Shown: positions 36,472 to 46,180, numbered from the stretch's first letter. The stretch is 64,000 bases of DNA from Gorillibacterium timonense (GCF_001457415.1 NZ_LN881722.1:372001-436000); one strand, 5' to 3'. Program-made: numbers and translations. The notes: generated by a model not told the origin, from the letters alone.

Positions 36472-37302
36472 ATGTACACGGAAGACAATGAACACATTAT
36501 CGAGTATGCCTTGAAGAAGAAGAAATTCCTCGACAATCACCCGCTTCGGTACCTGATTTCCTCCGGCCTTGCCGGGGCTTATGTGGGCGTTGCGGTTATC
36601 CTGATGTTTTCCGTATCGGCCCCGCTCTATGCCGTTCATTCCCCGTTCACTTACCTGATCATGGGGTTGTCCTTCGGCGTTGCGTTGACCTTGGTCGTCT
36701 TCGCAGGTGCGGAGCTGTTCACCGGCAACAATATGGCGTTTACCATCAGCACCTATTCCGGGGCGACAACCGTTTGGGACACCGTGAAGAACTGGGTGTG
36801 GTGCTGGCTCGGCAACTTCATCGGCGCATTTATCTTCGCGGCTCTCGTCTTCGGCGCCGGTCTGTTTAAAGGCATCGCTCCTGAGCATCAATTGATGGTT
36901 CTGGCTGTGAAAAAGATGACTCTCCCCGGCTATGAGCTGTTCTTCCGCGGTATTCTCTGTAACTGGTTGGTATGCTTGGCCATCTGGACGTCCCATAAGG
37001 CCAAAAGCGAGTCCGCCAAGCTTATTCTGATCTTCTGGTGTCTCTTCGCCTTCATCTCGTCCGGCTTTGAACACAGCATCGCTAACATGACGACCTTGTC
37101 CCTGGCTCTTCTTCTTGATCATCCGGCTAACGTCACGCTTTCCGGCATGTTCCACAACCTGGGCTTTGTCACGCTCGGCAACATTGTCGGCGGTGTGCTG
37201 TTTGTCGGTACCGCCTACTGGTTGATCTCGCCGATCCGGAATTACCGGGAGAAGCTCGCAACGGCGGCAGGCAAAACGCACTCCCACTCCCACAAAGGAT
37301 AA
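36472..37302 (+). CDS. focA: Formate/nitrite channel FocA-like
   Basis: 276-residue membrane protein of the FNT family, six hydrophobic segments. GAELFTGNNMAFT and GFEHSIANMTT are the two family signatures lining the pore. The C-terminus is His-rich (THSHSHKG). With pflB/pflA close by and an Fnr box in its promoter, formate export during fermentation is the likely role; nitrite transport is the alternative in this family. A bidirectional terminator separates it from fnr. Confidence 0.88.
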   Translation: MYTEDNEHIIEYALKKKKFLDNHPLRYLISSGLAGAYVGVAVILMFSVSAPLYAVHSPFTYLIMGLSFGVALTLVVFAGAELFTGNNMAFTISTYSGATTVWDTVKNWVWCWLGNFIGAFIFAALVFGAGLFKGIAPEHQLMVLAVKKMTLPGYELFFRGILCNWLVCLAIWTSHKAKSESAKLILIFWCLFAFISSGFEHSIANMTTLSLALLLDHPANVTLSGMFHNLGFVTLGNIVGGVLFVGTAYWLISPIRNYREKLATAAGKTHSHSHKG

Positions 37303-37335
37303 TTCCGACGGCAGAGGGATATCCTCAGAATCCAA

Positions 37336-37374
37336 AAAAGCCTTCTTTCCCGGATGGCGGGAAAGAAGGCTTTT
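37336..37374. terminator. Bidirectional terminator between focA and fnr
   Basis: AAAAGCCTTCTTTCCCG (37336-37352) and CGGGAAAGAAGGCTTTT (37358-37374) pair perfectly; A and T runs at the ends serve both strands. Confidence 0.93.
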
Positions 37375-37392
37375 ATTGCGAGGAATGATACG

Positions 37393-38118
37393 CTACACGC
37401 GGCATACCTCATTGGGACAAGATTCACAATGGCAGACGGATTGAAGGAATTCTTCATCCCTGACGACGATATATCCATTGTCGTAATCGACGGCGTCCTT
37501 TTTGCGGAGGTCGTTCAGCATTCGGTTCACACTTTCCCGGGTGGCTCCGATCATATCGGACAGCTCGGAGTGGGTCAGCTTCTTCGTGATCAGCAGGCCA
37601 CCGCTATCCGTCTTGCGACCGTAAGTATGCGCGAGCCGGAGCAGGGTGGAGCAGAGTGCTCCCGGCTTGCCGTACATGACCATGTCGCGAAATTTGGCTT
37701 GCGTGACCCGGTGAGTCAGGCCCATCCATTTCATGAAGTCGATGGCGAGCTCGCCGTGCTGCCAGATGAGGATCTCAAGATCGCTCAGCTGCAGGATACC
37801 GACCGTGCATTCCTCCATGGCGGTTGCGCTGAACGCTTGGCGGGAATTATGGAACGGGTCGATCTGACCGAGCATATCGCCCGATTGATGCATATACAGG
37901 ATGAGCTCTTTGCCTTCATCGGTGGATTTCGTGATCTTCACGCGTCCAGCTTTCAAATAGAATAATTTGTCGGAGTGATCGCCTTCCCAATAGAGATGGG
38001 AGCCAACGGGGAATTTTTGCTCGTACATGATTTCCCGGAGGATGGTTAAATTTTCTTCCGAAAACACGGAGGTATTTCCCGGGAGAACCTGATCGAGGTT
38101 CATTTGAGTGTCATTCAA
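37393..38118 (-). CDS. fnr: Fnr-type anaerobic regulator with C-terminal iron-sulfur cysteines
   Basis: 241 residues of the Crp/Fnr family: cNMP-like beta barrel (about 30-125), dimer helix, and the DNA-reading helix-turn-helix LTHSELSDMIGATRESVNRML near 180-205. The cysteines are at the C-terminus (VCHCESCPNEVC), as in B. subtilis Fnr, where a 4Fe-4S cluster is bound there and not at the N-terminus. The recognition helix (E..S..R) suits TGTGA-N6-TCACA sites like those found at focA, pflB, mobA and its own promoter. Confidence 0.92.
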   Translation of the reverse strand: MNDTQMNLDQVLPGNTSVFSEENLTILREIMYEQKFPVGSHLYWEGDHSDKLFYLKAGRVKITKSTDEGKELILYMHQSGDMLGQIDPFHNSRQAFSATAMEECTVGILQLSDLEILIWQHGELAIDFMKWMGLTHRVTQAKFRDMVMYGKPGALCSTLLRLAHTYGRKTDSGGLLITKKLTHSELSDMIGATRESVNRMLNDLRKKDAVDYDNGYIVVRDEEFLQSVCHCESCPNEVCRV

Positions 38119-38153
38119 TGGATTTTCCCCCTAATGATAGACCATTATTCCAT

Positions 38154-38197
38154 AGTATATCGTAAATTACTGGGAATACTGTGTGAGGAAAGTCATT
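38154..38197 (-). promoter_or_regulatory. Fnr-type box and -10 of fnr itself
   Basis: On the - strand TATACT lies at 38159-38154, and the box TGTGA-GGAAAG-TCATT (38182-38197) is centred 30.5 bp upstream of it, so the site falls near -42. This suggests positive autoregulation. Confidence 0.65.
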
Positions 38198-38227
38198 GAC
38201 CACTCAGGTTTTTACGGAAAACAATAC

Positions 38228-38270
38228 TGTGATTTAATTTACAGCTTAATGAGATTCGATGCTCGATAAT
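38228..38270 (+). promoter_or_regulatory. Fnr-type box and -10 of the mobA-like gene
   Basis: TGTGA-TTTAAT-TTACA (38228-38243) is centred 29.5 bp ahead of GATAAT (38265-38270), the same geometry as at focA and pflB. Confidence 0.65.
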
Positions 38271-38317
38271 TAAGCTAACTGAGAACGATGATGCCCGGAT
38301 GGAAGGAGGATTTTCAG

Positions 38318-38950
38318 ATGCTTACAGGTGTAATCCTGGCGGGCGACTCAAACCGCAAAACAGGCGCTCATTCCAAGGCGCTGCTTCCCTTTTGCGGAGA
38401 GATCTTGATCCAGCGACAAGTGCGGATGTTGAAGAGCGCGTGCAGAGAAATAATCGTCGTAACCAATGAACCGAAGCTTTATCTACCCATCTTGGGGAAC
38501 AGCGTTCGGATCATCACCGACTATTTCCCTGGCAAGGGCCAACTCGGAGGCATGCACGCAGCTTTGTCCTTAAGCACCTCCAATCGCCTGTGGGTTGTCG
38601 GAAGCGATATGCCCTTCCTCTCAGCCAAGGCCGCAGGCTTGATGCAGAGCCAGATGGAGCCGGACACGGATGCGGTGATTCCGCGCTACGGCAGCGAGAG
38701 CCACATGTTGCACGGCATCTACCACAAGCGCTGCCTGATTCATGTATCCGCCGCACTGGACAAGGGACACTACGAGCTTGCCGACCTGGAGGATAACCTG
38801 CGGGTGAAGACGGTTGACGAGCTTTTCTTTAAGGGACATGACATTGAGCCGCATTTCGTAACTCGCATCAATACAACAGAAGCATATCATCAAGCGATGC
38901 ACCTCAATTATCTTCATCATGATCATGAGGAAGCGGCGCGTTGCGTATAA
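38318..38950 (+). CDS. mobA: MobA-like molybdenum cofactor guanylyltransferase
   Basis: 210 residues of the MobA-like NTP transferase fold: TGVILAGDSNRKTGAHSKALLPFCG, VVTNEP, YFPGKGQLGGMHAAL and VVGSDMPFLSAKAA. The first loop reads LAGD where canonical MobA has LAGG, so activity toward GTP and molybdopterin should not be assumed. AAGGAGG ahead of ATG 38318 favours it over ATG 38288. Fnr control and nearness to formate genes suggest cofactor supply to an anaerobic molybdoenzyme, perhaps formate dehydrogenase or nitrate reductase, encoded elsewhere. Confidence 0.75.
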   Translation: MLTGVILAGDSNRKTGAHSKALLPFCGEILIQRQVRMLKSACREIIVVTNEPKLYLPILGNSVRIITDYFPGKGQLGGMHAALSLSTSNRLWVVGSDMPFLSAKAAGLMQSQMEPDTDAVIPRYGSESHMLHGIYHKRCLIHVSAALDKGHYELADLEDNLRVKTVDELFFKGHDIEPHFVTRINTTEAYHQAMHLNYLHHDHEEAARCV

Positions 38951-38976
38951 TTCGGTTGGATCATAATCGTAAGAAG

Positions 38977-39000
38977 ACTCCCGAGGTAGGGAGTTTTTTT
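38977..39000 (+). terminator. Terminator of the mobA-like gene
   Basis: ACTCCC (38977-38982) and GGGAGT (38989-38994) pair round GAGGTA, followed by seven T. Confidence 0.9.
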
Positions 39001-40098
39001 ATGGGCAAATTCCGCTGCTGCCGATTCAGGTACTGATTTCCGGTGTGTGTTACTCTGGAGCTCTCATGGATTGTCTTCGATTCGAATCCTCGCCATTCCC
39101 CGCACGGGTCCATCGCATGATTGCAGAGACATTTCTCATATCATTTATTTGGAAATGGGAATTATATGGTTATTTAGGCAATGGCATCCTGAAATGACAA
39201 CGGAAAAGAAGCGATTATCACAGGAGATCGCCGAAATCGTGCACTGAACAAGGCTGATTCCGGAATTTCTTTGGAAATAACAATGAAAGTCACTGTGACC
39301 ATTTGCACATCAACGGGACGTAAGGTAATGAAGGAAACGGAAGATACCGACGAGGGTGCTCATGAAACAAATGTTGTGTCGGATAAAGACCTGGTACAGG
39401 AAGAGGGGGAATCGTCGGGTGGAGTGAATGTACGTGGACAAGATCATGGGGGAGCATCTTTGCGACTGGGTGTCACGATCGGGTGTATGAACAAGATGAG
39501 GATCGCCTCTCAAAGACAGCAAACAGAAGCACGAACACACGATGAAACACGAAAGCAAATATCATCAACAGGAAATTATGCGAATCATCACAAAAAAGAG
39601 ATATTTATCATAGGTTTGGGTATGCAGTCGCCAATAATTTGGGTAAAACTAGATAAAAGAGGGTGAAATCGAGCCTGGGATGAAGCAGATACGGATAGAA
39701 TAAGCCGCATAATACCGCACCTTTAGGCCCTTCGAATTTTTTCTGAAAATGGTGACGAAAATCACTGTGATTATTTGCACAAAGTTTTAGAATGGAAACA
39801 TAGATCAACAAGGGGAAACAAAAGAAACACACAATGGCATTTATGAAACAGAGGGGAAATCACTCCCTGCGGATGCCACAGAGGCTCACCCCGAAGCGCC
39901 TGCAGATTTTACCGGTACACTTTGGGTGCGGCTGTTGAAAGCTCTCCCCCTTTTGATGGAACCCTAAGACGAGGCGAGGACAGGCCACAGGATCCTTGCG
40001 TAAGACCTCCTTCATCCCGTCTTGGAAGTTTTTATATAGCAGCTTTGCAAAGTGGTTCCTCCTGCAGCAGCAGGAAATCTTTTTGGAGGTGCAAGATC
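39001..40098. other. Long non-coding region ahead of pflB
   Basis: About 1.1 kb with no gene that I can support. It holds a duplicated Fnr-like block: TCACTGTGAccATTTGCACA at 39290-39309 and TCACTGTGAttATTTGCACA at 39762-39781, together with the pflB promoter and a leader of about 300 nt. A 131-codon frame at 39271-39666 overlaps the first block and lacks a ribosome binding site and recognisable composition. Confidence 0.6.
39751..39793 (+). promoter_or_regulatory. Fnr-type boxes and -10 of pflB
   Basis: GGTGA-CGAAAA-TCACT (39751-39766) is centred 29.5 bp ahead of TAGAAT (39788-39793), so it lies near -41.5. A second overlapping box, TGTGA-TTATTT-GCACA (39766-39781), follows directly. Confidence 0.75.
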
Positions 40099-42363
40099 AT
40101 GTCTATTCAAGAAAAAGATGTTATGCAAACCGGAAAAGAACCTTGGAGAGGCTTCCTCAAAGGAAAATGGATGCGGCACATCGATGTCAACGAATTCATC
40201 GGCCTCAACATCACCCCTTACTATGGCGATGACGCCTTCCTGGAAGGTCCGACCGCAGTAACGACGGAACTTTGGAAAGAAATCTCCGAGCTCACGAAGA
40301 AAGAACGGGAAGCCGGCGGCGTTCTCGACGTAGACGTCAAAAACCCGTCCACCATTCTCTCCCACGGCCCTGGCTATATCGATAAGGACAAGGAACAGAT
40401 CGTCGGCCTGCAAACCGATGAACCGTTTAAACGTTCGATTCACCCCTTCGGTGGTATCCGGATGGTCGAAACGGCTTGTAAGGCTTACGGATTCGAAGTT
40501 CCGCAAGAAGTCATCGACACGTTCACCAACATCCGCAAGACCCATAACCAAGGCGTATTCGATGCCTACACCCCGGAAATGCGCGATGCTCGTAAAGCCG
40601 GCGTCATCACCGGTCTGCCGGATGCTTACGGCCGCGGCCGGATCATCGGCGACTATCGTCGGATTGCTCTGTACGGGATCGACCGTCTGATGAAAGAAAA
40701 GCAACGCGAGCACGCTCTTCTCGAAGTTGGCACCATGACCGAAGAAATCATTCGCGACCGCGAGGAAATCTCCGAACAGTTCCGCGCCTTGAACGAGCTG
40801 AAGAAACTCGGTAAGCTGCACGGCTTCGATATTTCCCAACCGGCTCGCACGGCGAAGGAAGCTGTCCAATGGGTATACTTCGGTTACCTGGCTGCCATTA
40901 AGGAACAAGACGGCGCTGCCATGAGCCTCGGCCGCGTATCGTCCTTCCTGGACATCTATGTTCAACGCGATCTGGACGAAGGCACGATCACGGAACAAGA
41001 AGCTCAGGAAATCGTCGACCACTTCATCATGAAGCTGCGTATCGTTAAATTCCTGCGTACCCCGGATTACAACGAGCTGTTCAGCGGCGACCCGACTTGG
41101 GTAACGGAATCCATCGGCGGGATGTCCCAGAACGGAGAAACTCGCGTAACCAAGAACTCCTTCCGGTTCCTGCACACCCTGTACAACCTGGGCCCGGCTC
41201 CGGAACCGAACCTGACGGTGCTCTGGTCCACCCAGCTGCCGGAAGCGTTCAAGAAGTTCTGCGCGAAGGTTTCCATCGAAACGTCTTCCATTCAATATGA
41301 AAACGATGATCTGATGCGCCGCTTCTACGGCGACGACTACGGCATCGCTTGCTGCGTATCCGCGATGAGAATCGGGAAGCAAATGCAGTTCTTCGGCGCC
41401 CGCGCCAACCTGGCCAAGTCGCTCCTGTATGCCATCAACGGCGGCGTGGACGAAAAGCTCGGCATTCAAGTCGGCCCCCGCTTCCAGTCGGTCACTTCGG
41501 AAGTACTGGATTATGAAGATGTCATGTCCAAGTACAAGGAAATGCTCGAATGGCTCGCCGGCCTGTATGTGAACACCTTGAACATCATTCACTTCATGCA
41601 TGACAAGTACAGCTACGAACGCATTGAATTCGCTCTGCATGACAAGGACTTCCTGCGCACGATGGCTACCGGGATTGCCGGTCTGTCCGTTGCTGCTGAC
41701 TCCCTGTCCGCTATCAAATATGCGAAGGTTTACCCGATCCGCAACGAAAAAGGAATCGCCGTTGACTTCCGCATCGAAGGTGAATATCCGCAATACGGCA
41801 ACAACGACGATCGCGTCGACCAAATCGCTGTCGAGCTCGTGGAAATGTTCATGGGCATGATCCGCAAGCACCCGACGTACCGCAACGCTCTGCACACGAT
41901 GTCGGTCTTGACGATCACGTCGAACGTCGTGTACGGTAAGAAGACCGGGACGACCCCGGACGGCCGTAAAGCCGGCGAACCGTTCGCACCGGGCGCTAAC
42001 CCGATGCACGGACGTGACAAGAAGGGCGCCCTCGCTTCTCTCGAATCGGTAGCCAAACTGCCGTACGAAGACAGCATGGACGGGATCTCCAATACCTTCT
42101 CCATCGTTCCGAAGGCACTTGGCAAAGACCTTGACATGAGAATCGACAACCTGGCTTCCATGCTCGACGGTTACATGTCCAGCGACGGTCACCACCTGAA
42201 CGTCAACGTGTTCGACCGCGAACAACTGATCGATGCTATGGATCACCCGGAAAATTACCCGCAGCTGACCATCCGTGTATCTGGCTACGCCGTCAACTTC
42301 ATCAAGCTGACCCGCGAACAACAGCTGGATGTCATCAACCGGACGTTCCACCGCTCGATGTAA
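40099..42363 (+). CDS. pflB: Formate C-acetyltransferase (pyruvate formate-lyase)
   Basis: Glycyl-radical enzyme that cleaves pyruvate with CoA to acetyl-CoA and formate under anaerobic conditions. 754 residues. The catalytic Cys-Cys pair is at 418-419 ([10 protein letters not shown]), and the radical Gly is about 729 in RVSGYAVNF near the C-terminus. The frame is open from 39922, but TTTTGGAGG ahead of ATG 40099 and the family length fix the start. It is followed by its activase. Codon use is strongly biased, as in highly expressed genes, and leaves a long open shadow frame on the other strand. Confidence 0.97.
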   Translation: MSIQEKDVMQTGKEPWRGFLKGKWMRHIDVNEFIGLNITPYYGDDAFLEGPTAVTTELWKEISELTKKEREAGGVLDVDVKNPSTILSHGPGYIDKDKEQIVGLQTDEPFKRSIHPFGGIRMVETACKAYGFEVPQEVIDTFTNIRKTHNQGVFDAYTPEMRDARKAGVITGLPDAYGRGRIIGDYRRIALYGIDRLMKEKQREHALLEVGTMTEEIIRDREEISEQFRALNELKKLGKLHGFDISQPARTAKEAVQWVYFGYLAAIKEQDGAAMSLGRVSSFLDIYVQRDLDEGTITEQEAQEIVDHFIMKLRIVKFLRTPDYNELFSGDPTWVTESIGGMSQNGETRVTKNSFRFLHTLYNLGPAPEPNLTVLWSTQLPEAFKKFCAKVSIETSSIQYENDDLMRRFYGDDYGIACCVSAMRIGKQMQFFGARANLAKSLLYAINGGVDEKLGIQVGPRFQSVTSEVLDYEDVMSKYKEMLEWLAGLYVNTLNIIHFMHDKYSYERIEFALHDKDFLRTMATGIAGLSVAADSLSAIKYAKVYPIRNEKGIAVDFRIEGEYPQYGNNDDRVDQIAVELVEMFMGMIRKHPTYRNALHTMSVLTITSNVVYGKKTGTTPDGRKAGEPFAPGANPMHGRDKKGALASLESVAKLPYEDSMDGISNTFSIVPKALGKDLDMRIDNLASMLDGYMSSDGHHLNVNVFDREQLIDAMDHPENYPQLTIRVSGYAVNFIKLTREQQLDVINRTFHRSM

Positions 42364-42591
42364 GACAGATCGGGTATCGCGTGGGATGAATAAGACGAAT
42401 TCGCCGGATCGGTCTCGATCCGGCATCGTCTCTCTGATCCCCACGATCCCCACCTGTTAGACTCATTGCCTTTACCTGCTGGGGCCCCTGAAAAAGGAAC
42501 CGGGAATCTTCCCGTCATTTTTCGAGGCCCCGGATTCATGACCGCCTATACATTCCCTAATCCTTGCGCATGCCGCCTGGAAGGAGACGTG

Positions 42592-43452
42592 ATGATGATG
42601 CAAGGCCGTATTCACTCCGTAGAAACCTTTGGTACCGTCGATGGTCCCGGCATCCGTTTTGTGTTGTTCACACAAGGATGCGCTCTGCAATGCCAGTACT
42701 GCCACAACCCGGACACGTGGGAGATGAAGGGAGGGCGAAGCGTCACCGTAGATGAAATGCTTGGTGAGATTGAACCCTACCTGTCCTATTACCGCCGCTC
42801 CAAGGGCGGACTCACCGTGACCGGCGGCGAACCGACCCTGCAGGCCGGTTTTGTCGAAGCACTCTTCCGGGAGTGCAAACAGCGCTGGAATCTGCACACG
42901 ACCCTCGATTCTAACGGGTTTTGCGAGCCGGCTCATGTTGCCGGATTAATCGAAGTGACCGACCTTGTCCTGCTCGACCTTAAGCATATCGACCGGGACA
43001 AGCACATCGCACTCACCGCCCAGCCCAACGACCGCATGCTGCGTTTTGCCCGTTACTTGTCGGATATCAATAAGAAGGTGTGGATCCGCCACGTCTTCAT
43101 TCCCGGCATCAACGATGACGAAGAGGATCTGCTGAATCTCGGTCGTTTCATCGGAACCTTGAACAACGTAGAGAAGCTGGAGCTGCTGCCCTATCACACC
43201 ATGGGAATCTACAAATGGGAGCAGATGGGCAAGGCTTATCCCGGGGCGGACTTCCGATCCCCGACGGACGAGGAGATGGAACGCGCCAACCGGTTGATCC
43301 ACCAAGGCATCGAGGAAGGCAAGAACGGCAAGCAAGCCCCGTCGGCCATCGCCGCTGGAGCCGATCGCAAGCCGGAGCCTGCTGTCCAAACGGAAACCCA
43401 GGTGGACACGAACGCTGCCGCTTTCGAAGGCCACCGGGCTACTCACCGGTAA
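42592..43452 (+). CDS. pflA: Pyruvate formate-lyase activating enzyme
   Basis: Radical SAM enzyme that puts the glycyl radical on PflB. The cluster motif CALQCQYC follows GPGIRFVLFTQG near residue 25; LTVTGGEPTLQ binds SAM. 286 residues from ATG 42592; three ATG codons in a row (42592, 42595, 42598) follow AAGGAG, and the middle one has the best spacing. About 40 residues after VNRLIHQGIEE-like end (NRLIHQGIEEGKNG) are a Pro/Ala/Thr-rich tail not found in the usual 245-250 residue enzyme. Confidence 0.95.
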   Translation: MMMQGRIHSVETFGTVDGPGIRFVLFTQGCALQCQYCHNPDTWEMKGGRSVTVDEMLGEIEPYLSYYRRSKGGLTVTGGEPTLQAGFVEALFRECKQRWNLHTTLDSNGFCEPAHVAGLIEVTDLVLLDLKHIDRDKHIALTAQPNDRMLRFARYLSDINKKVWIRHVFIPGINDDEEDLLNLGRFIGTLNNVEKLELLPYHTMGIYKWEQMGKAYPGADFRSPTDEEMERANRLIHQGIEEGKNGKQAPSAIAAGADRKPEPAVQTETQVDTNAAAFEGHRATHR

Positions 43453-43478
43453 GACGCAAGAACGCAAACCCAGTCAAG

Positions 43479-43512
43479 TACCCTCTGCATTTTCAATGCA
43501 GGGGGTATTTTT
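43479..43512 (+). terminator. Terminator of pflBA
   Basis: TACCCTCTGCATT and AATGCAGGGGGTA pair round TTC, followed by TTTTT. Confidence 0.92.
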
Positions 43513-43713
43513 AATTCGCGCGGATAATGCGGCAAAGGGTCATCTCTGGTTCTTGAAGCCCATTTAAAAAAGTTGTCACATTTATTAATAAATCTAATCA
43601 TTTCGTTACATATATCACACTATGTCAGTTTATACGGGTGTATGATAAGGGAGTTTCATAGATAGAAGTAGAACGCTTATCATTATACATAGCTGCATCG
43701 GGGGCGCATCATC

Positions 43714-44478
43714 GTGGTCGGGCTGTCGTTGGGAATGTTGTTGTTCATTATGGCTGGAGGTTTTGTAGCTGCATTTGTCGATTCGGTTGTAGGCGGCGGT
43801 GGGATGATCTCGCTGCCGGTTCTGATGGCGACGGGAATTCCGCCGCATCTCGTTCTCGGTACCAACAAGCTGGCGTCTTCGATGTCGAGCTTAGCCAGCA
43901 CGCTGTCCTTCCTCAAATCGGGGAGAGTGGACAAGAAGCTGGTGCTGCGATTTGGAGCTTTTTCCGTGATCGGGGGAGCTGTAGGGACTACGGTTCTGCA
44001 CTGGGTGCCGTCCGGCTTTCTTCGGCCGATGATGATCGTCATGCTGTTCGCGGTCACGATCTTCACGTTGACGCGCAAGCAGATGGGGGACAAGCGTACG
44101 TTCACCGGCTTAACCGGAAAAACCACCCTCTGCTTGACAGGAGCCGCGCTTCTGCTCGGCGGGTATGACGGCTTCTTTGGACCGGGTACCGGTTCGTTCC
44201 TGATCTTCGTCTTCCTCTTGATCGGATTCGACTTCGTAGGCGCCGCCGGGAACGCCAAAGTGCTCAACCTGTGCAGCGGTCTAGCCAGTCTGACGATGTT
44301 CGCCTTCTTTCATTCCATCGATTATCGCATCGGCCTCGCCATGGGCCTCTCGATGGTCTTCGGATCACTTGTGGGAAGCCAGGTCGCTATCCGCAAGGGT
44401 ACCCGCTTCGTCCGTCCGCTGTTCCTCAGCATGAGCGCTCTGCTCATCGCCAAACAGCTGTGGGATTTCCTGCAATAA
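43714..44478 (+). CDS. TauE/SafE-family anion permease
   Basis: 254-residue membrane protein with about eight hydrophobic segments in two homologous halves. The paired motifs GGGGMISLPVLMATGIPPHLVLGTN and GGYDGFFGPGTGSFL are characteristic of the family, which moves sulfite, sulfoacetate and other organic anions. GTG 43714 follows a GGGGG tract. It is a single-gene unit with its own terminator; the substrate is unknown. Confidence 0.85.
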   Translation: MVGLSLGMLLFIMAGGFVAAFVDSVVGGGGMISLPVLMATGIPPHLVLGTNKLASSMSSLASTLSFLKSGRVDKKLVLRFGAFSVIGGAVGTTVLHWVPSGFLRPMMIVMLFAVTIFTLTRKQMGDKRTFTGLTGKTTLCLTGAALLLGGYDGFFGPGTGSFLIFVFLLIGFDFVGAAGNAKVLNLCSGLASLTMFAFFHSIDYRIGLAMGLSMVFGSLVGSQVAIRKGTRFVRPLFLSMSALLIAKQLWDFLQ

Positions 44479-44503
44479 GCTGGTGTTGCCCCATTGTAAT
44501 ATG

Positions 44504-44527
44504 ACGCTGCCTTCGGGCGGCGTTTTT
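44504..44527 (+). terminator. Terminator with UUCG loop after the TauE/SafE gene
   Basis: ACGCTGCC and GGCGGCGT (one G-U) close a TTCG tetraloop, followed by TTTT. Confidence 0.9.
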
Positions 44528-44544
44528 AAGTTTTACACAAACGC

Positions 44545-44560
44545 AGATAAGCGTTTACGC
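44545..44560 (+). promoter_or_regulatory. cre-like CcpA site ahead of glpP
   Basis: GATAAGCGTTTACG matches 11 of 14 positions of the cre model TGTAAGCGTTTACA, including the central TAAGCGTTTAC (44548-44558). It lies about 60 bp ahead of the glpP start, where it could repress initiation. Confidence 0.5.
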
Positions 44561-44618
44561 TCGGCAAACCTTCCTTCGGTACACTACTTATAGGAAGAGG
44601 CCGAAAGGAGCCGAAACG

Positions 44619-45179
44619 GTGGGGAGTTTGCAAAATCTGTTGGGGCAAAAACGAATCATTCCGTCCGTCCTAAAGGCCGAGGACTTGAAAATCGCCTGCA
44701 AAAGCGAGCTTCCGGTCATTTTTCTGCTGTCGGGGGATTTGTTTACGATCGGGGATTATGTCGCCGAGATAGCCCGGCGGAACAAGCAAGTGTTCATCCA
44801 CATCGATTTTATCGCTGGCTTCGGCAACGATCCCATCATCGTCAAATACGTGGCGGAGCGGATCAAGCCGGCAGGCATCATCTCGACCAAGGGGCATCTG
44901 ATCAAGCAAGCGAAGAAGTGCGGACTGTTGGCCATCCAGCGGATCTTTCTGATCGACACGGCGGCGCTGGAGCACGGGTTGAATACGATCCGGCAAAACC
45001 AGCCGGATGCGATCGAAGTGATGCCGGGGCTGATCCCCCGGGTGATTCGGGAACTGCGCCAGGAGTTGGATACGCCGATTATCGCGGGCGGGTTGGTCAA
45101 GCATCCGGAGGAAGTCGAGGCCGCGTTGAACGCAGGTGCGCTGGCCGTATCGGCGGGGAACAAGGAGCTATGGGCTTGA
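44619..45179 (+). CDS. glpP: Glycerol-3-phosphate-responsive antiterminator
   Basis: RNA-binding regulator which, in B. subtilis, binds glycerol-3-phosphate and prevents termination in glp mRNA leaders. 186 residues: QKRIIPSVLKAEDLKIA, FLLSGDLFTI, HIDFIAGFGNDP, GIISTKGHLIKQAKK, EVMPGLIPRVI and PIIAGGLVKHPEEVEAAL follow the family closely. GTG 44619 lies about 8 bases after AAAGGAG. It precedes phosphatase and Ugp-like genes, suggesting control of glycerol-phosphate use. Confidence 0.93.
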   Translation: MGSLQNLLGQKRIIPSVLKAEDLKIACKSELPVIFLLSGDLFTIGDYVAEIARRNKQVFIHIDFIAGFGNDPIIVKYVAERIKPAGIISTKGHLIKQAKKCGLLAIQRIFLIDTAALEHGLNTIRQNQPDAIEVMPGLIPRVIRELRQELDTPIIAGGLVKHPEEVEAALNAGALAVSAGNKELWA

Positions 45180-45364
45180 CCGCACTCTTTACGAAATCCC
45201 CAAAATAGAGAAACATTCCGAAAACAATCGTATTTTATAGTGAAAGTAGGAAACAACCAATTGAATGATGAGGGTTGAGACGATGAGAAAACCCTTTATG
45301 CAATGAACGGGATGTGTGCCGCTTTGATTCGGCGGACTTGTCGTTATTGGATAAAGGGTTATTT

Positions 45365-46180
45365 GTGTTGTCCGCCGAGAAGGAGTTGAGTCTGGCTTTG
45401 CTGCCATCATGGGATTTTGACGCTTATTTCTTTGATCTGGATGGCACGATTTATTTGGAGGATCGACTGCTTCCGGGGGTGGAGCGGACACTGGCGCACT
45501 TGCGGAAGGAAGGGAAGCGGGTCATGTTCCTGACGAATACAACGACGCAAACCCGCCGGCAGTGCCGGGAACGGTTGGAGGGGCTGGGGCTTGCGGCGGA
45601 GCTGGACGAGATCGTCACCGCTGCCTATCTGTCCGCGATGTATCTTCAGGAAACCGATGCGGCTTCGCTGATTTACGCGGTAGGGGAAACCGCTCTGATG
45701 GAAGAGCTGGAGGCGGCGGGGATCCAACTGTCCTGGGACCCGCTGGCCGCCACCCATGTGCTTGTCGGCATGGATCGCGCCTTCGATTACCGGAAGCTCC
45801 ATGCGGCCATGAAGGCTGTCCGCAACGGGGCGGTGTTGATCGCCGCCAATCCGGACCCGTTCTGTCCGGTCCAGGACGACGTGCTGCCGGATACGTGGTC
45901 GATGGTCCGGGCCATCGAGGCCGCGAGCAGCGGACAAGCCGGATTCGTCATCGGCAAGCCCTCGGCCTATTACGCCCGGAAGGTGTTCGAGAAGGTCGGA
46001 GTGCCGCCCCATCGCTGCCTGATGGTAGGAGACCGGCTGGAGACGGATATCCTGTTCGGGATTCAAAACGGCGTCTCCACCGCCCTCGTGCTGACGGGTG
46101 CGGCCTCTACCCAGGATGTGGATGCCACCGGGATCCGGCCGGATTACACGCTGATCACGCTGGAAGAGCTTTGCCCCTAA
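45365..46180 (+). CDS. HAD-IIA family sugar phosphatase (NagD/glycerol-phosphatase-like)
   Basis: HAD hydrolase with FFDLDGTIYLEDRLLPG (nucleophile Asp), VMFLTNTTT, IGKPSAYYARKVFEKVG and MVGDRLETDILFGIQNG; the large C2 cap of class IIA lies between. 271 residues from GTG 45365, with AAAGGG 6 bases ahead. The frame is open back to 45314, and TTG 45398 after AAGGAG is another possible start. Members dephosphorylate glycerol-1-phosphate, 4-nitrophenyl phosphate or nucleotides; the glpP/ugp surroundings favour a glycerol phosphate. Confidence 0.85.
   Translation: MLSAEKELSLALLPSWDFDAYFFDLDGTIYLEDRLLPGVERTLAHLRKEGKRVMFLTNTTTQTRRQCRERLEGLGLAAELDEIVTAAYLSAMYLQETDAASLIYAVGETALMEELEAAGIQLSWDPLAATHVLVGMDRAFDYRKLHAAMKAVRNGAVLIAANPDPFCPVQDDVLPDTWSMVRAIEAASSGQAGFVIGKPSAYYARKVFEKVGVPPHRCLMVGDRLETDILFGIQNGVSTALVLTGAASTQDVDATGIRPDYTLITLEELCP

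Noticed and set aside
39271..39666. 131-codon frame before pflB
   Set aside because: It overlaps the first Fnr-like block, its residues show no domain and there is no ribosome binding site; it is treated as non-coding.
40012..42453. 813-codon open frame on the minus strand opposite pflB
   Set aside because: It is a shadow of the strongly biased codon use of pflB; it has no start signal and the + strand frame carries the catalytic motifs.
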